Below are positions 19,327 through 28,719 of a stretch of DNA of 64,000 nucleotides, in pieces. Under the pieces are notes generated by a model. It saw nothing but the letters and a program-made list of their open reading frames with translations, searched no databases and was not told the DNA's origin. The stretch's first letter is position 1; the number at the start of each line of letters is the position of its first letter. A program made the translations under genes and the position numbers. Source of the DNA: Ignavibacteriota bacterium (GTDB lineage: Bacteria > Bacteroidota > Ignavibacteria > Ignavibacteriales > Ignavibacteriaceae); the NCBI GenBank assembly GCA_013285425.1, contig CP053447.1, positions 2,858,001 to 2,922,000 on the forward strand. Direction: 5' to 3'.

Positions 19327-20148
19327 ATGAAAAAAATAAAATTTGTTTTAGCCGGACTTATAACACTTACATTATTCAGCGGCTGTTTGCAGGTTGCTAC
19401 TAAAGTAAATCTTAATCAGGATGGAAGCGGAACAATAGAAGAAACTGTTCTGATGAAAACTGAATTTATTAATATGATGCGGGAATTTATCGCAGCCTTC
19501 GATTCTTCAAAGACTGAAGAGTTTAATATGTTTAATGAAGACAGATTAAAATCAAGGGTTTCTGATTTCGGAGAAGGAGTTAAATATGTTTCGGGCGAAA
19601 GTTTTTCAACTGACGGTTACGAAGGTTTTAAAGCTTTATATTCTTTTACAGATATTAATAATATAAAGCTTAACCCAAGTCCTGAAAACAAGGTTCCTTT
19701 CGGAGAAGATGCTACAGAATCTGAGGATACAATTGTAAACAATGATTTTATAAAATTTAAATTTTCTAAGGGAAATCCAGCATTATTGGAAGTTGATTTT
19801 CCAAAACCAGAAGATAATGGCAGCAGCGATATGGAGGATACTTCCGAATATGAAGATTCAACTTTTCAAAATCAGGAACTGGAAAAAATAACTGATATGT
19901 TTAATGGACTTAAAATTTCTGCAATAATTAACTTTAATAATAACATTGATGAAACTGACGCTTCTTTTGTAGAGGGCAATACTGTAACATTGCTTGAAGT
20001 AGATTTTACTGAGTTAATAAAAAACAAAGAAGTAATGAAAAACCTTGAAAAGAAAAAACCCGAATCAATGGAAGAATTTAAAGAAGTTGTCGGCGACGCA
20101 AAGGGTATTAAAATAGAATTCAAAGATAAAATAACTGTTAAATTTTAA
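19327..20148 (+). CDS. lipoprotein of unknown function
   Basis: A 273-residue exported protein with a lipoprotein signal (KKIKFVLAGLITLTLFSGC, lipid attachment at Cys21). The start of the mature part reads VATKVNLNQDGSGTIEETV, a pattern seen in bacterial DUF-type lipoproteins with a beta-rich fold; the middle is acidic (residues about 115-185). I do not recognise a named family with certainty. It begins nine bases after the PIN-PhoH gene, preceded by AAAGGAATG, and is followed 18 bases later by a DUF4920 protein, so the three genes probably form one operon. Confidence 0.75.
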   Translation: MKKIKFVLAGLITLTLFSGCLQVATKVNLNQDGSGTIEETVLMKTEFINMMREFIAAFDSSKTEEFNMFNEDRLKSRVSDFGEGVKYVSGESFSTDGYEGFKALYSFTDINNIKLNPSPENKVPFGEDATESEDTIVNNDFIKFKFSKGNPALLEVDFPKPEDNGSSDMEDTSEYEDSTFQNQELEKITDMFNGLKISAIINFNNNIDETDASFVEGNTVTLLEVDFTELIKNKEVMKNLEKKKPESMEEFKEVVGDAKGIKIEFKDKITVKF

Positions 20149-20166
20149 TCAACAAAAGGAAATGAT

Positions 20167-20622
20167 ATGAATAAACTAATTATATTTCTGCTAATGATAA
20201 CTTCTCTTACGGTTTTCGCTCAAACAGAAAAATTGGGAAGAGAAATTACTCTAAAAGATAAAACCAGTATTTCAAAAATATTGGAAAACCCTGAAGAATT
20301 TTTGGACAAAACAGTTCTGGTTGAAGGTGAGATTCTTGATGTTTGTTCAATGGCTGGATGTTGGATGGAATTAAAAAGCGATGCTGAAAATCAGAAGATC
20401 AAAATAAAAGTTAAAGATGGAGATATCGTATTCCCGGTTGAAGCAAAGGGGAAAACTGCAGTTGTTGAGGGTACGGTTTATAAAATAAATCTCACTAAGG
20501 AAGAAGCATTAGAATATTATGAACACGTTGCAACAGAACAAGGCGTAGCATTTGATCCATCAACTGTTACAGGACCTGTAACTATTTATCAGATTAAAGG
20601 TCTTGGAGCAGAGATTAATTAG
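20167..20622 (+). CDS. DUF4920 family exported protein
   Basis: A 151-residue protein with a signal peptide (NKLIIFLLMITSLTVFAQ) and a small OB-fold-like domain with the family hallmark DVCSMAGCWMEL (two cysteines spaced CxxxxC followed by WMEL). Members are small periplasmic proteins; their function is not established, though the paired cysteines suggest metal or redox chemistry. The gene ends an apparent operon with the lipoprotein upstream, and a strong intrinsic terminator follows 22 bases after the stop codon. Confidence 0.82.
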   Translation: MNKLIIFLLMITSLTVFAQTEKLGREITLKDKTSISKILENPEEFLDKTVLVEGEILDVCSMAGCWMELKSDAENQKIKIKVKDGDIVFPVEAKGKTAVVEGTVYKINLTKEEALEYYEHVATEQGVAFDPSTVTGPVTIYQIKGLGAEIN

Positions 20623-20644
20623 CAAGCGATTTTATTTGATAATT

Positions 20645-20668
20645 AAGGGCTCTGATGAGCCCTTTTTT
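20645..20668 (+). terminator. intrinsic terminator
   Basis: AAGGGCTC and GAGCCCTT form a perfect eight-pair stem with the four-base loop TGAT, running into a T-run. It closes the PIN-PhoH, lipoprotein and DUF4920 operon. Confidence 0.92.
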
Positions 20669-20738
20669 ATTTATCCGCAATTTGTTTTAACCTTTATATT
20701 CTCTTAAGTAAATTTGTTAAAAAAGATTACAAAATTTT

Positions 20739-21245
20739 ATGCAAATTTATACTTACTCGTGGTTTTGGAAACTTATTTACAGGTACGCAAATTTTGTTGT
20801 ATCTGTTTTACTTGTTTTCTATTTAATATCTCTGGCAATAAATCTTGATAATAATTTATTGTTACTGCTTCCATTTATAATATCTTTACTTTTGCTTTAT
20901 TACTTAAACAAATCCTATTTTAATTTTTATAAGCTTGTACCATATAAAATCGAAGCTGATGAACAAAAGATAATCTGTTCTGAGTTTTTCTTCAGAAAAA
21001 AAACCGTAACAATTTATTATAAAGATATCGAATCTTTAACCGGTGGCATTTTTGATGCCAGATATAAAGGCTTAATGAAGGTTTGCGATGGGAAAAATAA
21101 AATATGTATCGGATTTTTTGACAGGATGATAAATTCAAATAAACTGATTACGATAATTTTAAGTAAGGTTGATAAAAAAATCTATGATGATGTGATCGGT
21201 AAATTAGAAGCAATAAAGATTAAACGGAGTAAAAAAGAAAAATGA
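20739..21245 (+). CDS. small membrane protein of unknown function
   Basis: A 168-residue protein with two adjacent membrane helices near the N-terminus (about residues 16-34 and 39-58) followed by a cytoplasmic beta-rich part (about 65-155: EADEQKIICSEFFFRKKTVTI, SLTGGIFDARYKGLMKV) reminiscent of bacterial PH-like domains, and a basic tail (KIKRSKKEK). No catalytic motif is visible. Its stop overlaps the mnmA start (ATGA at 21242-21245), so the two are translationally coupled. The role is unknown. Confidence 0.72.
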   Translation: MQIYTYSWFWKLIYRYANFVVSVLLVFYLISLAINLDNNLLLLLPFIISLLLLYYLNKSYFNFYKLVPYKIEADEQKIICSEFFFRKKTVTIYYKDIESLTGGIFDARYKGLMKVCDGKNKICIGFFDRMINSNKLITIILSKVDKKIYDDVIGKLEAIKIKRSKKEK

Positions 21246-22291
21246 AAGTTGCTGTTCTGCTTTCAGGCGGAGTTGATAGTTCGGTTGCACTTCGTCTTTT
21301 AAAAGATGAAGGATATGATGTAACTGCTTTTTATCTTAAGATTTGGCTGCAGGATGAATTTTCATTTCTTGGTGATTGTCCTTGGGAAGAGGATATGGAA
21401 TTTGCCCGGGCAGTATGTGAACAAGCTGATACACCGCTTGAAATTATCAATATGCAGAATGAGTATTGGGATTCTGTTGTCTCTTACACAATTTCTGAAA
21501 TCAAAGACGGAAGAACACCTAACCCTGATATGTTCTGCAACAGATTGATTAAGTTCGGACAGTTCTTAAACAAAATCGATAATTCATTTGAAAAAGTTGC
21601 TTCAGGTCATTATGCAAGGGTTGAAAAGGATAACAATCATTATTTATTAAAAACTTCGCCCGATCCGGTAAAAGATCAAACTTATTTTCTTGCTTATTTA
21701 ACTCAGAACCAGTTAAGCAGAGCAATGTTTCCTGTGGGTTTATTTACTAAAAAAGAAATAAGATCATTAGCAGAAAAATATAATCTGCCAAATATGAAAC
21801 GGAAAGACAGTCAGGGAATTTGTTTTTTAGGTAAAATTAAGTTTACTGATTTTATCAAACATCATCTTGGGGAAATTGAAGGTGATATAATTGATATTGA
21901 CAGCGGTAAAGTAATGGGTAAACATAAAGGGTATTACTTTTATACTATCGGTCAGCGCTCCGGTTTAAGATTGGGCGGCGGACCTTGGTTTGTTGTTAAG
22001 AAAGATATTAAGAATAACATCATCTATATTTCGCGGGAAAATTTAACTGAGCGTGCACGTAAAACTTTTTTGGTTGGAAAATTTAATTGGATAATAAATG
22101 ATAGCTTACCCAACAGCGGATTAAGAGTGAAAATCAGACACGGTGAAAAATTTTATAAATGCAGTCTTGAAATAAATAATGATCAGGGATTAGTTACTCT
22201 TGAAAAAGAAGATCTTGGAATTGCAGCCGGTCAGTTTGCAGTTTTTTACAAAGATGATATTTGTGCGGGCGGTAGTGTTATTCTTGAATAG
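21242..22291 (+). CDS. mnmA: tRNA-specific 2-thiouridylase MnmA
   Basis: MnmA thiolates uridine 34 of tRNAs for Lys, Glu and Gln using ATP and sulfur relayed from a cysteine desulfurase. The 349-residue protein begins with the PP-loop LLSGGVDSSVALRLL, has the first catalytic cysteine in NPDMFCNRLIKFG and the second in DSQGICFLGKIKF, plus the KDQTYFL and YTIGQRSGL motifs. It overlaps the preceding membrane protein by four bases, and its 3' end overlaps the convergent small zinc-ribbon gene by 14 bases. Confidence 0.96.
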   Translation: MKVAVLLSGGVDSSVALRLLKDEGYDVTAFYLKIWLQDEFSFLGDCPWEEDMEFARAVCEQADTPLEIINMQNEYWDSVVSYTISEIKDGRTPNPDMFCNRLIKFGQFLNKIDNSFEKVASGHYARVEKDNNHYLLKTSPDPVKDQTYFLAYLTQNQLSRAMFPVGLFTKKEIRSLAEKYNLPNMKRKDSQGICFLGKIKFTDFIKHHLGEIEGDIIDIDSGKVMGKHKGYYFYTIGQRSGLRLGGGPWFVVKKDIKNNIIYISRENLTERARKTFLVGKFNWIINDSLPNSGLRVKIRHGEKFYKCSLEINNDQGLVTLEKEDLGIAAGQFAVFYKDDICAGGSVILE

Positions 22292-22484
22292 TTATAAATG
22301 AATTAATTGAACTGTCAGATATTCTTTCTTTAGAAATCTTTAACAGATGATCACACTTGCAGCAGATATAGGCATATCTTATCCCAATGACAGAATCTAT
22401 TTTTGCTATCCATATTTCTGAAATAGATTTATTACAGAACGGACAGATAACTTTTAAAGATATTTGTTCAATTTCTTTTTTCAT
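22278..22484 (-). CDS. small zinc-ribbon protein, hypothetical
   Basis: A 68-residue protein with two cysteine pairs, C14-P-F-C17 and C41-C-K-C44, that could bind one zinc ion in a ribbon fold. The frame converges on mnmA, overlapping its last 14 bases. The ribosome binding site before the ATG is weak. The cysteine spacing and sensible composition make it more likely real than a chance frame, but no function can be assigned. Confidence 0.5.
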   Translation of the reverse strand: MKKEIEQISLKVICPFCNKSISEIWIAKIDSVIGIRYAYICCKCDHLLKISKERISDSSINSFITIQE

Positions 22485-22547
22485 TTCAATACCGGTATTA
22501 ATGAGACGCTTGGAGAGGAGAAAAAGTTACTAAAACCAAAAATATTT

Positions 22548-23582
22548 TTATTCGAAAATATGAAATCCTTTTTTATTAAGTTCTGCTTTATTTGAAAAAA
22601 TAAATTTTAATATGTTCTCGACAGGGATAACCTTAGCAATTCCATATCGTATTGACTTATGTTTCTTTACAAATAAATCTCCTTTATATGGAACCACCGG
22701 ATTATAAGAAGAATGATTCTTTAATAGTTGCGGATACACAAGGCTTTCTTCTTCTTCGGGAACCCATTGAACTATTCCGATTAACTCGAAGTTTGGAACA
22801 CCATCACGAATAGCCAGTACTGGTCCTCCGCTGAACCCCGGATTAATTACTGCATCTACAAGAAATGAACCATCCCCTTCTTTTTTGGAACAACTGACTA
22901 TTGCTTTTGTAATCATTTTATAATTAATCGGATATCCGAGCAAATAAACAAAAGTTCCCCACTCAACTTCTTTAGCATTACCTCTTGGATATTTGAACAC
23001 AGGATAAAAAACTCTTTGCTGAGAACCATAACTCTTACCGATTAACGCAAGATCATATTCACTATTTACTGCAAGAATATCAAGCTGGCTGCCTTCAGGA
23101 AAGCCTGCAACATATACAACCTGTTTGTCTTTAATTAAAACCGATTCAAGATATTTTGAATATGTTCCGTCATCGTTTAGTCTGAAAGCATATATGGTAT
23201 CTTGAAAAGAAAGTGTATGAGCACAGGTCATTAAAGCTACATTTCCGTTTTCTGAGTAAACAACAATTCCGGTTCCGGATGCAGAATTATCAGCAATTAA
23301 TTCTCTTTCCGCCTTTTGAGATGGTTCAATGTTCTTTAAATCTTCTATCGTGATATTTTCCTGAGCAGGGAAAATATAAATCTTGTAAAATGCTGTTGTG
23401 TTAATTCGTTGTATTGTTTCACTTATTTTCTTTAATTCTTCGGAGGTAGATTTGTAGGGAAACTCACTATCATATTTCCCATCAATAAGTGCAGGATAGA
23501 TTGTCTCATAGGAGATTGATGAACATCCGGCAGTAATCAGAATTATTATGCCAGCAAAAATTTTAAAACATACTTTTTTCAT
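22548..23582 (-). CDS. trypsin-like serine protease lipoprotein
   Basis: A 344-residue protein with a lipoprotein signal ending ILITAGC, so anchored to a membrane outside the cytoplasm, and a chymotrypsin-fold protease domain. The likely triad is His in LMTCAHTLSF, Asp in NSEYDLALIG and Ser in INPGFSGGPVLA; the sequence style is that of the HtrA/trypsin-2 group, without a PDZ domain. It may be a quality-control or surface protease. A 100-base gap separates it from the MFS gene upstream on the same strand. Confidence 0.85.
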   Translation of the reverse strand: MKKVCFKIFAGIIILITAGCSSISYETIYPALIDGKYDSEFPYKSTSEELKKISETIQRINTTAFYKIYIFPAQENITIEDLKNIEPSQKAERELIADNSASGTGIVVYSENGNVALMTCAHTLSFQDTIYAFRLNDDGTYSKYLESVLIKDKQVVYVAGFPEGSQLDILAVNSEYDLALIGKSYGSQQRVFYPVFKYPRGNAKEVEWGTFVYLLGYPINYKMITKAIVSCSKKEGDGSFLVDAVINPGFSGGPVLAIRDGVPNFELIGIVQWVPEEEESLVYPQLLKNHSSYNPVVPYKGDLFVKKHKSIRYGIAKVIPVENILKFIFSNKAELNKKGFHIFE

Positions 23583-23693
23583 ACTAATCCTGATACTTAA
23601 TTAAAAATATTGTATTAATGGAATAGTGTTGTATCAACCTATAAGAACAATTTATTTTTCATCTACTACACAACTGCATCATTCAATTAATAT

Positions 23694-25121
23694 TTATCCT
23701 TCGTGTTTAACTTTAAATCCTTTCACCATCCATTTACGTGCTAATAACAATCCGACTGTGCTAACCATTGCAATACAACCATAGATAAACCACATTGTTT
23801 CTGTATTCATTTGTTCGGGCGGAACACCATCCGGAGCGTATGTCATCAAGAACCAGCCCGAATATAAACTTGTTACAACTTTTGTTAAGAACCAGGGAAA
23901 CTGACCAATTCCCATATAAATTCCGGTCATTCCCTTTGGAGCAATTTCCGCAACCCATTGTAAAAATCTTGGCTGCCACATAGCCTCCCCGATCGTCATC
24001 AAAATCAGAAAGGCAAAAACATTAAAAATTGTTGGACCAAGTGCAAGAATGAATGTTGGGAAAGCCATAACAAATGTTCCTAAGATCATCATTTTGTATG
24101 TGTCCCGCTTTACTGTTAATGCTGCAACCATCGGAGTAAGAATAAAAATTAGTAAAGGATTGAAGTTGGTAAAGAACTCAAAATTATCAGATACAACTCC
24201 GGTAAACGCCCGTTTATAATAGACAGGCAGTGTTAACCAATTATGTGCAAATAATGTTTGAACAGGAATAAGTATAAATATGAAATACATAAATCTTGCA
24301 TCTTTAATAGGAAAATTTTTTAGATAAAAAATAATTTTCTCTTTAAAAGATTTCTCATCTTCTGCTTTTTTATCTGCTTCTATCTTTTCTTTGGTTTCAA
24401 CGCTTACTTCAAGAATTGTTTTTTCAATCGTCTTTTTAGTTAAAATTACTGCAACAACAATAATTCCTAAAACAGTAAGCCCGACATACACCCACATTAC
24501 GGCAAGCATTCCTTCTCTGTCATTAGGAAATGACTGTCTGATTGGCGGAGCAATAATCCCTGGAAGAAATCCACCAAGATTCATAATTGCATATAACATT
24601 GCATATCCCATCGCAGCAGTTTTTTCGTTAGTAAACTGTTTAACTGCCGCATAACAAGCCGGCTGATAAATTCCATAACCAAGAATAATTCCCAACAAGC
24701 CAAGCATTGCAATAAGATGTGCAGATGACCACAATCCTGTATTAGAAGTAATGTCAGGTCCAAGTGTCAGGAATACTCTTCCAATTAACATAAAACCCAA
24801 AGAGTACAAAAGTGATTTTCTTACGCCGATCCAATCTACAGTTGCACCAAGAAATAACATCGCAAGTGTAATACCCGCAGTTTGAAATCCAACCATCTGC
24901 CCTGCACTTATATCATCCAGCTTTATAAAATCTGTAAAATAGATAACCAGATATCCAACAACTCCAAAATATGTTATTCCTTCTAAAAGATAGGATAGAT
25001 TAATTCCCCACAAAGCTCTTGAAGCTTTAAACAAGTCTTTAAAAGGCTGGGTTAATTCTTTAATTATGCTTTTTACAGTTGCGGTTTCAGCTGCTTGTTG
25101 TGAGTTTTGATTTTCAGACAT
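23694..25121 (-). CDS. MFS transporter
   Basis: A 475-residue multi-pass carrier with the 12-helix major facilitator layout; a long charged loop in the middle (about residues 235-265, rich in Lys and Glu) separates the halves. Segments such as LGIILGYGIYQPACYAAVKQF and YAIMNLGGFLPGIIAPPIR recall the proton-coupled oligopeptide transporter branch, but the POT signature motifs are not complete, so the substrate is open. The N-terminus is a soluble polar tail. The hybrid kinase ends 26 bases upstream on the same strand. Confidence 0.82.
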   Translation of the reverse strand: MSENQNSQQAAETATVKSIIKELTQPFKDLFKASRALWGINLSYLLEGITYFGVVGYLVIYFTDFIKLDDISAGQMVGFQTAGITLAMLFLGATVDWIGVRKSLLYSLGFMLIGRVFLTLGPDITSNTGLWSSAHLIAMLGLLGIILGYGIYQPACYAAVKQFTNEKTAAMGYAMLYAIMNLGGFLPGIIAPPIRQSFPNDREGMLAVMWVYVGLTVLGIIVVAVILTKKTIEKTILEVSVETKEKIEADKKAEDEKSFKEKIIFYLKNFPIKDARFMYFIFILIPVQTLFAHNWLTLPVYYKRAFTGVVSDNFEFFTNFNPLLIFILTPMVAALTVKRDTYKMMILGTFVMAFPTFILALGPTIFNVFAFLILMTIGEAMWQPRFLQWVAEIAPKGMTGIYMGIGQFPWFLTKVVTSLYSGWFLMTYAPDGVPPEQMNTETMWFIYGCIAMVSTVGLLLARKWMVKGFKVKHEG

Positions 25122-25147
25122 ATAAATCCCGGATAAAAGTATTTTAA

Positions 25148-26626
25148 TTATTTAGTAAGCGGCAATGAAATTATAAACGTTGAACCAACATTTATTGTGC
25201 TGGTAAATTTTATAGAGCCGTCGTTTTTTCCCAAAAGTTCTTTAGCAAGCAGTAATCCAAAGCCGGTTCCTTTTTCACAGTTAGTACCTTCAGTTGAAAA
25301 CTGTCTATCAATTTTAAATAATCTCTCCTGATCTTCAATCGCAATACCAACACCATTATCTTCTACATAAACCTCTGCTTTATTATCATTGGTTCTGCAA
25401 CCGACTTTTACAGTCCCGCCAATATTACTGTATTTAATGGCATTGAAAATAATATTTCTTATTGCAGCTTCAACCATGTTTCTATCAGCAAAAAGATTTA
25501 TTTCACAGTTGGTTTCTTTAATTATATTTATTTTCTTCTCAGAAATTGGGCTGGAGTAAACATCAAGAATGTAATTTATGATAGTGCTTAAACTAAAATC
25601 TGTTTTCTCCATTGAGAAATTTCCTGTTTGCAGCCGCGACCACTCAAGTAAGTTTGTAAGCAAATTAAATAAATGATTTGCTGTACGGTTAAGACTTTTA
25701 GCAGAATCTTTTATCTCTTGCTCAGTAAGGTCTTCAATATTATTAGCAAGAAGTTCAGAAAATCCTAAAAGTGAGTTAAACGGATTTCGCAGATCATGCG
25801 AAATTATTGAAAAAAATTTATCCTTTGCCGAATTACTTTGTTTAAGTTCTTCAGAGTATTTCTTTAATTTTTCCTCTGCATTCTTTCTTTCTGTTATATC
25901 GCTAAGTGTTCCGACTATTTTTGTCTTTCCATCAAAATCTTTTGAAAGAGAGCCGCAGGAAACAGCCCAGGCAATTCCGCCATTCTTTTTAATTACTCTA
26001 TGTTCAATACTGTACGACTCAATCTTACCCTGCAGTAAATTATTTAATAGTTCTTTCTTCTTATTATAATCTTCAATGGGCATTAAAGACGCCCAGCCAA
26101 GCTCTTTAACTTCAGCCTTTGTATATCCAAATAATTCTGCAAGCTGTTCATCACCATCAATTTCAAAAGTAGCGGGATCAATTTCATAAACTCCGGAGTT
26201 AGCAGCCTTTATTATTAGTTCATATTTGCTTTTAATATCTGCAATGTCTTTATGGAATCTGTGATTACTAATACCAAGGTCAATTGCCCGTACAATGTTT
26301 TTAATATCAAAAGGTTTAGAAAAGAATGCTGCCGGATTAATTAGTCTTGCTTGTTCAAAGATTTTTTCTTCAGGAGAATCGGATAAAAATATTATCGGCA
26401 GGTCTAAAATCTTTTTTACTTTAACAGCAAGTTCAGCTCTTAAGCCGCTTTCATTAAGACTTGTATCTAAAATCAGAATTGAAGGTTTTTTGAGGGCAAT
26501 AAAATCAATTATTTCCTGCTCGGGTTTTGCAATTAATGCATTATATTTTTTTGCAGTTAACTCTTTTTCAAGAATATTAATTAAATCATTATCCGAAATT
26601 GCAATCAGGACTATCTCAGGATCCAT
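25148..26626 (-). CDS. hybrid sensor kinase (receiver-PAS-HisKA-HATPase)
   Basis: A 492-residue cytoplasmic kinase without membrane helices. Order: N-terminal receiver (residues 1-120, phospho-acceptor Asp in SILILDTSLNE, conserved Lys in FFSKPFD), PAS domain (about 135-250; ending DITERKNAEEKL), HisKA (His near 277 in FFSIISHDLRNPFNSL), HATPase (NIIFNAIKYS, VEDNGVGIA, KGTGFGLLLAK). The PAS could bind a ligand or haem, but nothing in the sequence tells which. It sits just before the MFS gene and may share its transcript. Confidence 0.88.
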   Translation of the reverse strand: MDPEIVLIAISDNDLINILEKELTAKKYNALIAKPEQEIIDFIALKKPSILILDTSLNESGLRAELAVKVKKILDLPIIFLSDSPEEKIFEQARLINPAAFFSKPFDIKNIVRAIDLGISNHRFHKDIADIKSKYELIIKAANSGVYEIDPATFEIDGDEQLAELFGYTKAEVKELGWASLMPIEDYNKKKELLNNLLQGKIESYSIEHRVIKKNGGIAWAVSCGSLSKDFDGKTKIVGTLSDITERKNAEEKLKKYSEELKQSNSAKDKFFSIISHDLRNPFNSLLGFSELLANNIEDLTEQEIKDSAKSLNRTANHLFNLLTNLLEWSRLQTGNFSMEKTDFSLSTIINYILDVYSSPISEKKINIIKETNCEINLFADRNMVEAAIRNIIFNAIKYSNIGGTVKVGCRTNDNKAEVYVEDNGVGIAIEDQERLFKIDRQFSTEGTNCEKGTGFGLLLAKELLGKNDGSIKFTSTINVGSTFIISLPLTK

Positions 26627-26737
26627 AAAACTCGATAAAGTTAAAACTTAAAAATTTCAGTAATTAATCTAATAAAATATCTATCAACCTGCTTTTAAGG
26701 TTTAATATATTTTTGAAAATTGTAATAACTTTTGGAA

Positions 26738-27664
26738 TTATATCTTCTTTCTGAATTTTAAGCCTTCCAACCCCTGTAATCCGCCTGTATGAATTGCAAT
26801 AATTGAAGAATTCGTTGGGAAATAATCTCTTTTAATCAGATCAAATAATCCATAAAACATTTTACCGGTATATATTGGTTCTATAATAAAATTATGCTGA
26901 TCCGAAAAACTGCTGCAGAATTCTATAAGCTCTTTAGTTACTTTAGCATATCCGCCAAAATGAAAATCCAAATTTATCTTCCAGTTCTTAAAATCATCAG
27001 CATCAAAGTATTTTAGAAAAGAGCTTATATTTTGATTCAGAAACTCACCGCCTTTTAGTACAGAAAAGCCTAATGCAAATGCATTTTTATTAAGACCAAG
27101 TATTAAACCTGCTAAAGTACCTCCGGTACCGCAAGCCGAGCATATATAATCAAACTTTATATTTATTGATGATATTATTTCAGCACATCCTTTAACAGCC
27201 AAATGATTTGATCCGCCCTCGGGGATTAAATAAAAATCACCATACTTATCCTTCAATTTTTGGATTAATTCCTGATCATATTTTTTTCTGTAAGATGTTC
27301 TATCAATGTATTCAAGATACATTCCATTTTCGTAAGCAAAAGACAATGTGGGATTTAACGGCAGATGCTCTTCTCCTCTTATAACTCCGATAGTTTTGAA
27401 ACCAAATTTATTCCCTGCGGCTGCTGCGGCGTGAATATGATTTGAGAAAGCACCACCAAATGTAAGAAGAGTTCTAAAGCCAAGTTTCTCAGCTTCAATC
27501 AAATTATATTTTAGTTTATACCACTTATTACCAGAAATATATTGATCTGTAAGATCTTCACGCTTTACAAAAACTCGAATTTGTTTTTTTGTAAAGAGAT
27601 CTTCAAATATTTCAACTAAAGGTGTATTGGGATTTAATAAATTCATTTTATTCGGTTTTTCCAA
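26738..27664 (-). CDS. PLP-dependent ACC deaminase / D-cysteine desulfhydrase family protein
   Basis: A 308-residue fold-type II PLP enzyme. The Schiff-base lysine is in SGNKWYKLKYN, the phosphate-binding loop in CSACGTGGTLAGLILG, and the N-terminus carries TPLVEIFEDLF as usual. Members of this group deaminate 1-aminocyclopropane-1-carboxylate or cleave D-cysteine; sequence alone does not separate them, and D-cysteine desulfhydrase-like activity is more common in bacteria of this kind. It is intact and stands next to the decayed HipA gene. Confidence 0.85.
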   Translation of the reverse strand: MEKPNKMNLLNPNTPLVEIFEDLFTKKQIRVFVKREDLTDQYISGNKWYKLKYNLIEAEKLGFRTLLTFGGAFSNHIHAAAAAGNKFGFKTIGVIRGEEHLPLNPTLSFAYENGMYLEYIDRTSYRKKYDQELIQKLKDKYGDFYLIPEGGSNHLAVKGCAEIISSINIKFDYICSACGTGGTLAGLILGLNKNAFALGFSVLKGGEFLNQNISSFLKYFDADDFKNWKINLDFHFGGYAKVTKELIEFCSSFSDQHNFIIEPIYTGKMFYGLFDLIKRDYFPTNSSIIAIHTGGLQGLEGLKFRKKI

Positions 27665-27719
27665 TCAGAAACTAATAAATTTATCAATCAAGTCCTCAAT
27701 GATCTTGATGAGTCTCAGG

Positions 27720-28262
27720 TTATTTTAAGCGATCCAATCTTTGTTCAATCAATTCTTTGTAAAGAATTTTTGTTGATAGTAAATCATAAGCAGGCGAAAG
27801 TATTATCTTTCCATCTAAATTTGTTAATAAAGAAAAATTCTTTAAATGCATATCAGCATTGCCAGTTATGAAGCAAAATAATGTTAATTGAAAAAATCTT
27901 ATTACATCATTACCAGCATAATCAGAGTGTTTTAAGATTGCTTTTCCAACTTTTTCCATCGGACTGCTGTATCTTCTTTCTGTTAGCATCTCGGTTATTT
28001 GAGCCATATCTTCAAGATGAAGTTTTTCAGATTTTAACCTGTCAAATCTTTTACTGATAAATGCAAGTTCACCAAATCTTAATTTAATCAATAAATGTTC
28101 TGCTGTTTTTATTCCTATTAATTCTGAAAGATGCATTGTTAAATCCTCTACTTCGGGCATCTCCAGAAATTGCTCAACAGGTGGTGTTAAAATGTAATTT
28201 CCCCATTATCCTACTATTGTTAATCTATTTTTCTCTTTTTTCTTTTACAAAGTTTGATAGCT
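27720..28262 (-). pseudogene. HipA-like kinase, truncated and decayed
   Basis: The best part (28160-27720, 146 residues) matches the C-terminal kinase region of HipA toxins: PEVEDLTMHLSELIGI, FISKRFDR, and the catalytic core GNADMHLKNFSLL with SPAYDLL. Upstream the same frame reads WGNYILTPPVEQFLE after an in-frame stop, and another frame nearby reads SKLSNFVKEKREK, which resembles the SKLSISGVQ.K segment of HipA. The N-terminal kinase part is therefore broken by stops and frame changes, and the protein also ends early after LLSTKILYKEL. A full HipA has over 400 residues. No HipB-like antitoxin gene is seen. Confidence 0.7.
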
Positions 28263-28594
28263 TGCTTATTTTATACCTTTACGAGTGTAATTATATTTAT
28301 CAGGAGATGAAATATACCTGTATGGGTATAAATACAAGAGTTATCTAAGAAATTATACCTGAGCGGGTTTAGAATATAATAGAGAAATGATTGGAATTGA
28401 TTAACTAAGGAAAATTTTTAATGCTGCTATAAAAGCAAGTACTTGTTTTGATGCTCTGCAATATTATAGCCTAGTGAATTTTCTAATTCTTACAACTATA
28501 AAAGTTCCTTCACTAACATTTGTTATTGGAATGCAAATTCTATTTAAACTGAATACTCTACTTTTAGATGGTATGAACAATTTTCAACATTATT
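28263..28594. other. AT-rich stretch without a convincing gene
   Basis: Between the decayed HipA gene and the small zinc-ribbon gene I see no full reading frame. A short leftward frame at about 28555-28475 reads CIPITNVSEGTFIVVRIRKF, which faintly recalls the end of a secretion-sorting domain, but it is too short to call. The region could be debris from lost genes. Confidence 0.4.
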
Positions 28595-28714
28595 TCACAC
28601 CATAACAAGCCAAACCTTACACCATTTGCATCTTAAGGCTCTTATACTGATTGGCTTACCGCAGTGTGGGCAGAGTTTAGTTTTTGTTTTTGTTGATATC
28701 ATTATTAATCCCAT
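28595..28714 (-). CDS. 39-residue zinc-ribbon peptide
   Basis: A short gene: ATG at 28714, stop TGA at 28597-28595. The product has two cysteine pairs, CPHC at residues 15-18 and CKWC at 29-32, framing KPISIRALR, a compact zinc-ribbon. A good ribosome binding site (GGAGAG) lies six bases before the ATG. The two CxxC pairs at ribbon spacing plus the binding site argue that this is a real gene. The leader contains two mutually exclusive stems that could control access to the binding site. The function is unknown; a DNA- or RNA-binding or protein-assembly role would be usual for such peptides. Confidence 0.62.
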   Translation of the reverse strand: MGLIMISTKTKTKLCPHCGKPISIRALRCKWCKVWLVMV

Positions 28715-28719
28715 TTTAT

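Noticed and set aside
28475..28560. Leftward frame with CIPITNVSEGTFIVV resembling a T9SS tail
   Set aside because: Too short, upstream frame is broken, and no passenger protein is present.
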